Positions 1 to 10,767 of a stretch of 64,000 bases of DNA are shown piece after piece. Every line of letters starts with the position of its first letter. Positions within the stretch are counted from its first letter, which is position 1. Both the position numbers and the translations under genes were made by a program. Below the pieces are notes generated by a model. It was given only the letters and a program-made list of their open reading frames with translations. It had not been told where the DNA came from and ran no database searches. Source of the DNA: Lachnospiraceae bacterium JLR.KK008 (GTDB lineage Bacteria > Bacillota > Clostridia > Lachnospirales > Lachnospiraceae); NCBI GenBank assembly GCA_037015955.1, contig CP143548.1, forward strand, positions 830,001-894,000. Direction: 5' to 3'.

Positions 1-2832
<2,832 letters not shown>

Positions 2833-2960
2833 GGGAAGAAAGAAAAGGGATAGGAAGATGTTGTAAGTGATGATTTCAATGTTCGGTTTTCAGGGCATGG
2901 CCGTAAGGCGTTAAGAGGGAAGAAGTATAAGAAAGAGAATGCCTTGAAAGAGGAAGATAA
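2833..2960 (+). other. 23S to tRNA-Asn spacer, no 5S rRNA
   Basis: This 128-nt spacer contains no recognisable 5S rRNA: none of the conserved 5S stretches (CCCGAACACGGAAGTTAAG-like) is present. The 5S gene may lie upstream of 16S in this operon or elsewhere. Confidence 0.6.
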
Positions 2961-3032
2961 TCCTCGATAGCTCAATGGTAGAGCACTCGGCTGTTAACCG
3001 AGTTGTTGTAGGTTCGAGCCCTACTCGGGGAG
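2961..3032 (+). tRNA. tRNA-Asn (anticodon GTT)
   Basis: A 72-nt cloverleaf with acceptor stem TCCTCGA/TCGGGGA, anticodon loop CTGTTAA (GTT at 2993-2995), TTCGAGCC in the T arm and discriminator G. CCA is not encoded. It lies downstream of 23S and is probably co-transcribed with the rRNA operon. Its 3' 56 nt recur at 5236-5291. Confidence 0.96.
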
Positions 3033-3083
3033 TTAAAGCAGATATTCAGAAAACCTGTAGACATGATTGTTTACAGGTTTTTG
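2977..3083 (+). repeat. Direct repeat copy 1: tRNA-Asn 3' part plus terminator
   Basis: From GGTAGAGCACTCGG (2977) to 3044 this is identical over 68 bp to 5236-5303. The similarity continues with a few mismatches through the terminator hairpin to about 3083. The pair brackets the AIPR gene and looks like attL/attR of an element that integrated in the tRNA gene. Confidence 0.85.
3050..3083 (+). terminator. Terminator after tRNA-Asn
   Basis: The hairpin AAACCTGTA/TACAGGTTT is followed by a T run, directly after the tRNA. The same hairpin is repeated near 5310-5342. Confidence 0.75.
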
Positions 3084-3480
3084 CGTATTTCACGTCTCTT
3101 CTGAAAAAACGGGTACGAAATATACGGCAAAGGTTAATGCAACCGTAGTGATTACATACCACTTTTAATGCTGGAAGCTGCTGGAAATAAAAATTGGGAG
3201 ACTTATTTTGTATTTTAAAAAATTAATAGTAACTGATAAATGAAACGGGAGCGCGCTGCAATTCCTATTCCTGATGTGATTGTCTGACAATGATTAGTGT
3301 CTGATGAAAGGGAATTGCAAGTCAATTTGAAAGCATGAGGGAAATTTATTTACGGATTTTGGGCTATATGTTATACTTTAATAAGTGAGAGTTAGTACTT
3401 TGCCTAAAAATATATCAGCAAGGTGTATTATATAATTAAATGTTTGATTATGTAATCAATCTTAAAGGTAGGTGTGTATT
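3084..3480 (+). other. Intergenic region before the AIPR gene
   Basis: AT-rich spacer of about 400 bp with no supported gene. It contains the putative promoter at 3349-3377 and the ribosome binding site AAAGGTAGG about eight bases before the ATG at 3481. Confidence 0.6.
3349..3377 (+). promoter_or_regulatory. Putative sigma-A promoter of AIPR gene
   Basis: TTTACG (3349-3354), a 17-nt spacer and TATACT (3372-3377). It lies about 100 bp before the start codon. Confidence 0.45.
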
Positions 3481-5172
3481 ATGGATATAGCAAAACAAAT
3501 CATTGATCAAAGAATAAATAAGATATTAGAAAGTAATCGGGAAATTTTTACTGACAATGATAATGAGAGAAACCGCTCCAAAGCATTTTTGGTGTTAGGA
3601 GTTGCTGCATATTTAGACATTGATTTGACGGAGGCAGTACAGTATCTGACTGATGGGGGAAATGATGGGGGATTTGACGCAGCATATATTGTGGAGGCAC
3701 AGGATTCACAATTAAATGTAGTATTGTTCCAATCAAAGTATTCAAGAAAACTGGATAAAGACAGTAATTTTCCAGCTAATGCAGTTGAAAAAGCTGTGAA
3801 TACTATAAAATGTGTGTTTGATCCTTCTACGCATATTGAATTAAATGTACAGAGTAGAAAAAAAGTAGAAGAGATTCGATCTTTTATATTAGATGGTGCA
3901 ATTCCATATGTGACATTTGTGATGCTTAATAATGGTCTGGCTTGGAATCAAGAAGGTCAGAATCATATTAATAATGCTTTTGCAGGTCAGTGTCAAGTTC
4001 GATTTGAGCATTTTTCCCATATTGATATTATGCGGTATATTAACAGGGAACAAGTAATTAATACACAAATCTCTTTGAGTGGAAAGGCTATTCAGGAAAA
4101 CTTTAATTATAAACGAGTACTCCTTGGACGTGTTTCCGTAATGGAAGTATACAAATTGATGGAAGAATTTGGGGATAGTCTGCTGGAAAAAAATATCCGT
4201 CGCTATTTAGGAAAAAATGTAATTAATGATGGAATCACAGAAACTCTATTGGATACAGATAAACGTCAGAATTTTTTCTTTTTCAATAACGGGGCAACAA
4301 TGATTTGTAAAAAATTTAGTTTTAATGCATTGCAGGAACAGAATTGGATGGTTAAAGCGGATGATTTACAAATCATAAACGGTGGACAAACATGTAAAAC
4401 GATACATCAGACTGTAAAAGAAAATACCAATCTGGATTTTTCACAGACATATTTGTTAGTACGTCTTTATGAAGTTGAAGACACTGAAAATCCGGGTATC
4501 ATTCAGGATATTATTTATGCGACAAATAGCCAGAATCCGGTGGACTTTAGAGATTTAAAATCAAATGATGAATGTCAAGGGATTTTGGAAATCGGCGCAC
4601 ATGATTTGGGATATGTCTATAAACGAAAGAGAGATAATGCCTTAAATATAAATGTTATACCATCGACAGTCGCGGCTGAGGCTGTTTTCGCAGTATGGCG
4701 TGAATGTCCGCATTTGGCAAAATATAGACGTAATGAATTTTTTGATAAATACTACTCATTGATTTTTGATAACTTGAATGCTGCTCAGATGGTGATTGCG
4801 GTACTTATATTTCGTTATTGTGATAATAATAGAAAGAAAGAGAGTGAACTGGACGGAATTAAGGAGCATCGATTGTATAGTCAATATTTTATGGCATATA
4901 TGATAGGTAAGCAAATTTTAAAAGGGTTGGGTATTACATTACAAAAAATCACCCATATTAATTTTTATGAAATAAAGAATTATTTTGATCAAAACAAAGA
5001 ATTGATGTATAGTAGGGCAGAACAGGCAATGGCGGATATCCTGAAAGACTACTTTAACAATGAAAGTCTGTCGGAGATAGATGGACGAACGATGGCGGCA
5101 GCATTTAGGAGATTTGATATCATAGAACGTTATCTAAAAAATGAAATATGGTGGGAAGCAAATATGGAATAA
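3481..5172 (+). CDS. AIPR-family (abortive infection phage resistance) protein
   Basis: 563 aa from ATG 3481. A GTG at 3472 is in frame, but the ribosome binding site AAAGGTAGG is spaced for the ATG. The N-terminal part has DGGNDGGFDA at about residues 57-66, resembling the acidic motif of a restriction-endonuclease-like fold. The AIPR hallmarks follow: FFFFNNGATMICK at about 263 and IINGGQT at about 297. Proteins of this family (PF10592) are associated with abortive infection and other anti-phage systems, sometimes next to a modification enzyme, but this one stands alone. The gene is AT-richer than its neighbours and sits between a complete tRNA-Asn and a copy of the tRNA 3' part. Family assignment is solid; the anti-phage role is inferred from the family and the setting. 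No integrase accompanies it. Confidence 0.85.
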   Translation: MDIAKQIIDQRINKILESNREIFTDNDNERNRSKAFLVLGVAAYLDIDLTEAVQYLTDGGNDGGFDAAYIVEAQDSQLNVVLFQSKYSRKLDKDSNFPANAVEKAVNTIKCVFDPSTHIELNVQSRKKVEEIRSFILDGAIPYVTFVMLNNGLAWNQEGQNHINNAFAGQCQVRFEHFSHIDIMRYINREQVINTQISLSGKAIQENFNYKRVLLGRVSVMEVYKLMEEFGDSLLEKNIRRYLGKNVINDGITETLLDTDKRQNFFFFNNGATMICKKFSFNALQEQNWMVKADDLQIINGGQTCKTIHQTVKENTNLDFSQTYLLVRLYEVEDTENPGIIQDIIYATNSQNPVDFRDLKSNDECQGILEIGAHDLGYVYKRKRDNALNINVIPSTVAAEAVFAVWRECPHLAKYRRNEFFDKYYSLIFDNLNAAQMVIAVLIFRYCDNNRKKESELDGIKEHRLYSQYFMAYMIGKQILKGLGITLQKITHINFYEIKNYFDQNKELMYSRAEQAMADILKDYFNNESLSEIDGRTMAAAFRRFDIIERYLKNEIWWEANME

Positions 5173-5235
5173 GAAATCCGATTTTGTTTATAGTTAGTTG
5201 CCAAAGAGGTTTTACAGTATGTAATCGCACCCGTC

Positions 5236-5342
5236 GGTAGAGCACTCGGCTGTTAACCGAGTTGTTGTAGGTTCGAGCCCTACTCGGGGAGTTAAAGCAG
5301 ATAATCAGAGAAGCCTGTAGACATGATTGTTTACAGGTTTTT
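5236..5342 (+). repeat. Direct repeat copy 2: truncated tRNA-Asn plus terminator
   Basis: Carries the last 56 nt of tRNA-Asn and the following terminator, but the first 16 nt of the tRNA are replaced by unrelated sequence. It cannot fold as a tRNA. Identical over 68 bp to 2977-3044. This is the arrangement left when an element integrates into a tRNA gene and restores its 3' end. Confidence 0.85.
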
Positions 5343-5343
5343 G

Positions 5344-5385
5344 TTATGCGATAGGAATTCCCCCCCCGGGGTTCCTATCGCATAA
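5344..5385. terminator. Strong inverted repeat, likely terminator for the minus-strand gene
   Basis: Perfect 14-bp arms TTATGCGATAGGAA and TTCCTATCGCATAA around a C/G-rich loop. It lies between the truncated tRNA and the stop codon of the minus-strand gene. Neither side has a clean T run, so the terminator role is tentative. Confidence 0.45.
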
Positions 5386-5410
5386 GTAATAAAATGTACA
5401 GCATAGTATT

Positions 5411-6181
5411 TTATTTCGTATTTAAGGCTTCACTGAGGCTGTAGGGGATTCCGCGTGGCCCTCTTACGGCAGAGATTCCGTATGTTTCTTTTAAGATGCT
5501 GAATGGAAACGTGTCAGGTGAATACCGCTTAAACAGCTTAATTTTCATCAGTGACTGGATTGTGAGATTTTTATCTGCATAATCGTAGGGAATCTCTGTC
5601 TCTGTTACTCTGCACTGAAAGAGAATTGCGGAAACGGGAGCACCGACATACATATAAACCGTATCGTTCTTTTTAATGCCTCTCCCCTGTTTCCAGTCGA
5701 TGATGTTGTCCTTGTCAAAGGCGCGTTCAATATCATAATATTTCGGATTCGCGGGAACGAGCCATTCTTTTGGCGGGCGGAGTTTTTGCTTTCCCTGCCT
5801 CGATGCGGTGACGAAAAAACTTTTATCAAGCAGTTCGCAGATTTCTTCGAAGGGAACCGTACCGTCAAGAAGGATGGAGACCCAGTTGCCCCGGCGGATA
5901 TGATAGCCTTTGAAATACCCTTCCTGCCGGATGAGCATATCGGCAAAGAGAGGATCGTCCAGTTTAATATTGAGAATATCCGTTCTCTCATCATCTGGCA
6001 GCCCTAATTTACTGCGGGGAATATTCATAATCAAACCATACCACTTGTTGTTATCCTCATGCCGGAAAATCGCATCTTCAGGAAAGCGGCTCCAGAGGTA
6101 TTCCGGTCTGCTATTATATTTGTTTTTTATATAGGAATAAATCTGTTCGCGCATTGTATTTATCATCCCCATCATCCCCAT
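5411..6181 (-). CDS. MmcQ/YjbR-like protein with C-terminal EVE/PUA-like domain
   Basis: 256 aa from the ATG at 6181. The open frame extends to 6241, but that would place the start inside the promoter (-35 at 6236-6241). AAGGA lies eight bases before the chosen ATG. The N-terminal half (REQIYSYIKNKY through ICELLDKSFFV) resembles the MmcQ/YjbR fold, a small domain found in putative DNA-binding proteins. The C-terminal half contains WLVPANPKYYD, WKQG and VYMYVGAPVSAI, typical of EVE/PUA-like domains that bind modified bases. No substrate can be assigned. Monocistronic. Confidence 0.7.
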   Translation of the reverse strand: MGMMGMINTMREQIYSYIKNKYNSRPEYLWSRFPEDAIFRHEDNNKWYGLIMNIPRSKLGLPDDERTDILNIKLDDPLFADMLIRQEGYFKGYHIRRGNWVSILLDGTVPFEEICELLDKSFFVTASRQGKQKLRPPKEWLVPANPKYYDIERAFDKDNIIDWKQGRGIKKNDTVYMYVGAPVSAILFQCRVTETEIPYDYADKNLTIQSLMKIKLFKRYSPDTFPFSILKETYGISAVRGPRGIPYSLSEALNTK

Positions 6182-6212
6182 GTTTGGTATCCTTGATTTT
6201 TTTGTTGAAGCC

Positions 6213-6241
6213 AGTATAATGAAACAACAGAGAAAAGTCAA
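6213..6241 (-). promoter_or_regulatory. Sigma-A promoter for the YjbR-EVE gene
   Basis: Read on the minus strand: TTGACT (6241-6236), 17 nt, TATACT (6218-6213). It decides the start codon at 6181. Confidence 0.75.
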
Positions 6242-6446
6242 GATGATTTCCAGGACTGTCCTTTTCAGACGGTTATGAGAGACAGGAATTATGGGAAAAC
6301 AAAGAGAAATTATGGGGAAGCGAAAAGGAATTTTCAGGAAATGCCGCTTCCGGCTCGTTATTCTGGTGCGGTATGGGAACTAATATCAGAGTTGTTTGAA
6401 TGATGTATTAAGATGCGATGAAAGAATGTGACAGGGAGGGAAAGGC

Positions 6447-7757
6447 ATGTACAGGAAAATATCTCAGGAGATGACAGATTTCATAAAGGAGTGTCCAACT
6501 GCGTTTCATGCGGTGGAGAAGATTGGAGAAGAGCTTGCAAATCACGGATTTGAAAGGCTTAGAGAAAATGAGGAATGGCAGATTCAGCCTGGCGGGAAAT
6601 ATTATGTGACAAGAAATGATTCAAGCATTATAGCATTTGACGTTGGAACAGAGACGGAAACGTATGGTTTTCATATTGCAGCTTCCCACAGCGATTTCCC
6701 GACGTTTAAGATAAAGGAAAACGCAGAGATCGAAGTGAAGAAAAAGTATATGCAGTTAAATACGGAAGGATACGGAGGGATGCTCTGTGCGACATGGTTT
6801 GACCGACCGCTTTCTGTTGCGGGGAGGGTGGTCGTAAAAGAGGAAAATCATTTTACCACAAGGCTTGTGAATATTGACCGCGATTTACTGGTGATACCGA
6901 GCATGGCAATCCATATGAACCGGGCGGCGAACGACGGTTATGCGTATAATAAGCAAGTGGATATGCTTCCTTTATTTGGCGGAGCCGGCAGTCAGAAAGG
7001 CGACTTCAGAAAGTTGATCGCAGAGGCGGCAGGTGTTACTGAGGAAGCTGTCTACGGAAGCGATCTTTACTTGTATAATCGGGAAAAGCCGTCCGTGTGG
7101 GGTGCGAAAGAGGAATTTATATCAGCGCAGCATCTGGATGACCTGCAGTGTGCCTTTGCGTCTTTAAAGGGGTTTCTGGAAGGCCATCCGGCGGGGAGCG
7201 TCAATGTCTATGCCTGCTTTGACAATGAAGAAGTAGGGTCCGGCACGAAGCAGGGAGCCGGTTCTACCTTCTTACATGACGTTCTCCGACGGATTCATAT
7301 GGGGCTTGGGAAGTCGGAGGAGGATTATTACCGCGCAGTCGCAGAAAGTTTTATGATAAGTGCGGACAATGCCCATGCAGTGCATCCGAATCATCCGGAA
7401 AAAGCAGATGTGGAAAATTGTGTGTACATGAATGAAGGAATCGTTGTCAAATCTCATGCTGGACAGAAGTACACGAGCGATGCGGTGAGTATCGCGTTAT
7501 TTCGGGAGATTTGTGAGAAGGCGGGTGTCCCGCTGCAGTTTTTTGCCAATCGTTCTGATGAGACAGGTGGTAGTACGCTTGGCAATATTTCTGCGGCAAA
7601 AGTTTCCCTGAATGCCATAGATATTGGTCTGCCGCAGCTTGCCATGCACTCTGCCTATGAAACGGCAGGAGTAAAAGATACCTGTTATATGATCAAAGCC
7701 ATGAAACAGTTTTTCTCCACCTGTTTCCGTGAGAAGAACGGACAGTTTTATTTATGA
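6447..7757 (+). CDS. M18-family aminopeptidase
   Basis: 436 aa, the usual length of the family, preceded by GGGAGGGAAAGGC. M18 enzymes are cytosolic dodecameric di-zinc peptidases that remove N-terminal (often acidic) residues from peptides. Metal-site motifs are all present: AASHSDFPTFKI (about residue 80), CFDNEEVGSGT, DNAHAVHPNH, DETGGSTLG and the final HSAYETAGVKD. Convergent with xpt, whose stop codon lies 6 bp away. ApeB and related proteins are the closest named members; substrate preference cannot be read from sequence. Confidence 0.92.
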   Translation: MYRKISQEMTDFIKECPTAFHAVEKIGEELANHGFERLRENEEWQIQPGGKYYVTRNDSSIIAFDVGTETETYGFHIAASHSDFPTFKIKENAEIEVKKKYMQLNTEGYGGMLCATWFDRPLSVAGRVVVKEENHFTTRLVNIDRDLLVIPSMAIHMNRAANDGYAYNKQVDMLPLFGGAGSQKGDFRKLIAEAAGVTEEAVYGSDLYLYNREKPSVWGAKEEFISAQHLDDLQCAFASLKGFLEGHPAGSVNVYACFDNEEVGSGTKQGAGSTFLHDVLRRIHMGLGKSEEDYYRAVAESFMISADNAHAVHPNHPEKADVENCVYMNEGIVVKSHAGQKYTSDAVSIALFREICEKAGVPLQFFANRSDETGGSTLGNISAAKVSLNAIDIGLPQLAMHSAYETAGVKDTCYMIKAMKQFFSTCFREKNGQFYL

Positions 7758-7763
7758 GAGGTT

Positions 7764-8369
7764 TTAAGAGGAGAGGGACTGGCCTTCGTCCTGCTTTCGA
7801 AAGAGGATCTGACCGGTTGCCGCGTCCATGCTGTCGATGATGGCCAGGGATTCAAGGCGGTAACCGAGATTGCGTATGATCTGGCCGCCGGGCTGGAAGC
7901 CTTTTTCTATGGCGATGCCGATTCCTTCCAGAGCAGCATGTGCCTGCGATACGACGGAAATCAATCCCTGCAGGGCGCAGCCATTTGCGAGAAAGTCATC
8001 AATGATCAGAACATGGTCCGTCTCATTTAAAAATTTTCTGGAGACGATAATCTGATTGACACATTTGTGGGTGAAGGATTCCACTTCCGCTGTGTACAGG
8101 TCACCTTCCAGATTGATACTTTTTGATTTTTTGGCGAATACTACGGGCACGTTGAAACATTCGGATGCCACACAGGCAATTCCGATCCCCGACGCTTCAA
8201 TGGTCAGTATTTTTGTGACGGGTACGTCAGAAAAACGCCGCTTCCATTCTTCGCCCATTTGACGGAATAATGCTGTGTCCATTTGGTGATTGAGAAAGCT
8301 GTCTACCTTTAGCACATGATTCTCTTTTACAATGCCGTCTTTTCGTATTCTTTCTTCCAGAATATTCAT
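7764..8369 (-). CDS. xpt: Xanthine phosphoribosyltransferase
   Basis: 201 aa. It joins xanthine to PRPP to give XMP in purine salvage. The PRPP-binding loop [12 protein letters not shown] is at residues 119-130, and the N-terminal layout ([25 protein letters not shown]) matches bacterial Xpt rather than hypoxanthine enzymes. No purine riboswitch could be recognised in the 200 bp upstream, although xpt is often controlled that way in Firmicutes. Divergent from the chemoreceptor gene at 8587. Confidence 0.9.
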   Translation of the reverse strand: MNILEERIRKDGIVKENHVLKVDSFLNHQMDTALFRQMGEEWKRRFSDVPVTKILTIEASGIGIACVASECFNVPVVFAKKSKSINLEGDLYTAEVESFTHKCVNQIIVSRKFLNETDHVLIIDDFLANGCALQGLISVVSQAHAALEGIGIAIEKGFQPGGQIIRNLGYRLESLAIIDSMDAATGQILFRKQDEGQSLSS

Positions 8370-8518
8370 AATCGTTTCTTCCTTTGTCCATTGCGGGTAA
8401 TTATAGCTGTTTTTATTGTAACATGTGGGAAATTAGTTGTAAATAAAGGCATGGGACGCTCGGCTTCATGCTTTTTTGCTGTCTGAAGAAAATCATGGTG
8501 GAAGGGGCAAAAACGAAA

Positions 8519-8547
8519 TTGACTTCCAATATGGTTATAGATATAAT
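8519..8547 (+). promoter_or_regulatory. Sigma-A promoter of the chemoreceptor operon
   Basis: TTGACT (8519-8524), 17-nt spacer, TATAAT (8542-8547), about 40 bp before the start codon. Confidence 0.7.
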
Positions 8548-8586
8548 ATTATCGTCTGTAATAAATGATAAACTGGAGGGAAATTC

Positions 8587-10731
8587 ATGTTACACAAGGA
8601 AAAGAATGCTGAGTCATTGCACTTTAACGAAAACAGCAGTCTCAGCAAAAAAATCATCACCAAAATGGCTGGAATGGTCATCATCATTTTTGTTCTGACT
8701 GTCTTGATGTCTGCTTTTTTTGCCGCAGTAGCATTGATTCGGGTCAACAGAGAGAAATTGGCGGCGGTCGCGTATGAAAATGCGTTTCTTATGGCCAATG
8801 ATATTGAAAATGCCTATGGCAAGGCAGTTGGATTTTCCGGTTCTATCCGTAATATTTCCACATTGGATCCGTCAGCGCAAAGGAGTGCGATCGACAATGC
8901 TCTTGTAGGTCTGATGGAAGGCGGGGACGGTTTTACGACCGGGTTTGCTTATTTTGAACAGAATGTCATTGCAGATGCCAATGGCGAACCTTATGAAGTA
9001 CATAAAAAAGACATCGCTTATGAAGCGGTTGTATATCCGAACGAAGAAAATACAGGATATGTTTTTGAAAAGCATGAAGATGCGTTTGATAATTTTGAAA
9101 AAGAATATTATATGGAGATCAAGGAGACCGGCGAGCCCTATGTTATGGACCCCTATGTCTATGAATTGATGGGAAAGAATATCATGATGATCAGTATTAT
9201 CGCTCCCGTCTGGGATGCAGAGGGAGCGTTCTATGGAGTGGCCGGTGTCGATGTGGGTCTTGACGATATGCAGAATAACCTGCTGGTCAGCACTGACTAT
9301 AATTCCGCACATCTGGTAGCACTTGCGGAGGATGGGACGATTCTGGTAGATTCTGCCGATGGCACGAAAGTAGGCCGCAATGCCTCTGAGGTCGGTTATG
9401 ATGTCATGCTGGAAGATGCAGGTACGATTCAGGCCATGCCGGAAGGGGAGTATGGAAACAGTAACTCTGTCATTAGAAGAAGTAAAAATTTCGGCACGGG
9501 CAGACAGGGCGTTTCGGTTGCCATTCCCTTATCGGTCGGCGGAAAGACGCAGTGGACACTGCATCTGACAGTTGACAGTAGAGAGTTTTACGGTGACATC
9601 GTAGATGGGGCGGTGAAATTGTCCGTGATTGTTGTGCTGCTGGGGATTTTATTGCTTGTCGTAGTGAACCGGATCATTATCAAGTCTCTGGGACCGATCC
9701 GGCAGATCACAGACGGAGCAGCGAGACTGGAATCCGGTGATCTCAACATCCATATTGATCTTCAGTCTGATGATGAACTGGGACGTCTGTCGCAGGCGTT
9801 TAATCATATCAGTACCACGATCAGCAACTATGTCAAAGACATCTCAGAGCGTCTTTCTCAGATGGCGGAAAACGATATGGATGTCACTATTACACAGAAT
9901 TATATCGGGGATTTTATTCCCATTCAGGCGTCCATTGAGAAAATCGTGCAGTCTTTGAATGACACGCTGCATCAGATCGTACTTTCGGCAGATAAAGTTT
10001 CGGTCAGCTCGGAGGACGTATCATCCGGGGCTAAAGTGCTCTCAGATGGAACAACGGAACAGGCGGCGGCGATCGACGAGCTTGCTGCTTCCATAGAAAG
10101 TCTGGCAAAAGATGTGACAGCGAATGCAAATGATGCACAGGAGGCCAACGCTACCGTTTCCGAAGTGGGCCGGAGCATCCGGGAAAGCAATGCGGAAATG
10201 AAGAAACTTGTTCAGGCCATGGAGGCCATCAGTGAGTCATCCGGTCAGATCGAGAAGATCGTCAAAACGATCGAAGATATAGCGATGCAGACGAACTTGC
10301 TGTCTTTGAATGCGTCGATCGAGGCGGCGAGGGCAGGTGCGGCAGGAAAAGGATTTGCGATTGTGGCCAGCGAAATCAGGGAGTTGGCGGAAAAGAGTGC
10401 GGAGGCAGTGAATCAGACGGCGGCGTTGATCGAAGGTTCTCAGATGGCGGTTGAAAATGGCATGAGTATTGTTGACAATACGGCGAAGTCATTGGAGGCA
10501 GTCGTGAAAGGGTCTGAAGAAGTTGTAAGTTCTATGGATAAGATCAATAATGCTTCCCAAAACCAGAGAGTTGTGTTGGAACAGCTCACGGAAAATGTGG
10601 ATCTGATCAGTCATGTCGTACAGACGAATTCTACGTTTGCGCAAAACAGTGCGGAGACGAGCGAAAAGCTGTCCGACCAGTCCAAGCGTCTGCATGAGCT
10701 GGTCAACCGGTTCCATTTGAAGCAGATGTAA
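8587..10731 (+). CDS. Methyl-accepting chemotaxis protein, dCache type
   Basis: 714 aa, start preceded by CTGGAGGGAAATTC. One membrane segment at about residues 22-46, a periplasmic-side sensor region of about 280 residues with a dCache-like pattern ([16 protein letters not shown]), a second membrane segment at about 338-360 and a HAMP region. A long cytoplasmic signalling hairpin follows, with the conserved tip [13 protein letters not shown] at about 572. It relays ligand binding to CheA. Only 30 bp separate it from the kinase gene at 10768, so the two are probably one operon. Confidence 0.92.
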   Translation: MLHKEKNAESLHFNENSSLSKKIITKMAGMVIIIFVLTVLMSAFFAAVALIRVNREKLAAVAYENAFLMANDIENAYGKAVGFSGSIRNISTLDPSAQRSAIDNALVGLMEGGDGFTTGFAYFEQNVIADANGEPYEVHKKDIAYEAVVYPNEENTGYVFEKHEDAFDNFEKEYYMEIKETGEPYVMDPYVYELMGKNIMMISIIAPVWDAEGAFYGVAGVDVGLDDMQNNLLVSTDYNSAHLVALAEDGTILVDSADGTKVGRNASEVGYDVMLEDAGTIQAMPEGEYGNSNSVIRRSKNFGTGRQGVSVAIPLSVGGKTQWTLHLTVDSREFYGDIVDGAVKLSVIVVLLGILLLVVVNRIIIKSLGPIRQITDGAARLESGDLNIHIDLQSDDELGRLSQAFNHISTTISNYVKDISERLSQMAENDMDVTITQNYIGDFIPIQASIEKIVQSLNDTLHQIVLSADKVSVSSEDVSSGAKVLSDGTTEQAAAIDELAASIESLAKDVTANANDAQEANATVSEVGRSIRESNAEMKKLVQAMEAISESSGQIEKIVKTIEDIAMQTNLLSLNASIEAARAGAAGKGFAIVASEIRELAEKSAEAVNQTAALIEGSQMAVENGMSIVDNTAKSLEAVVKGSEEVVSSMDKINNASQNQRVVLEQLTENVDLISHVVQTNSTFAQNSAETSEKLSDQSKRLHELVNRFHLKQM

Positions 10732-10767
10732 AAAATTGTAATATAATAATTGTGACGGAGAGTGGAA

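Noticed and set aside
8370-8460. Purine riboswitch upstream of xpt
   Set aside because: The conserved junction bases of the purine aptamer were not found on the minus strand.
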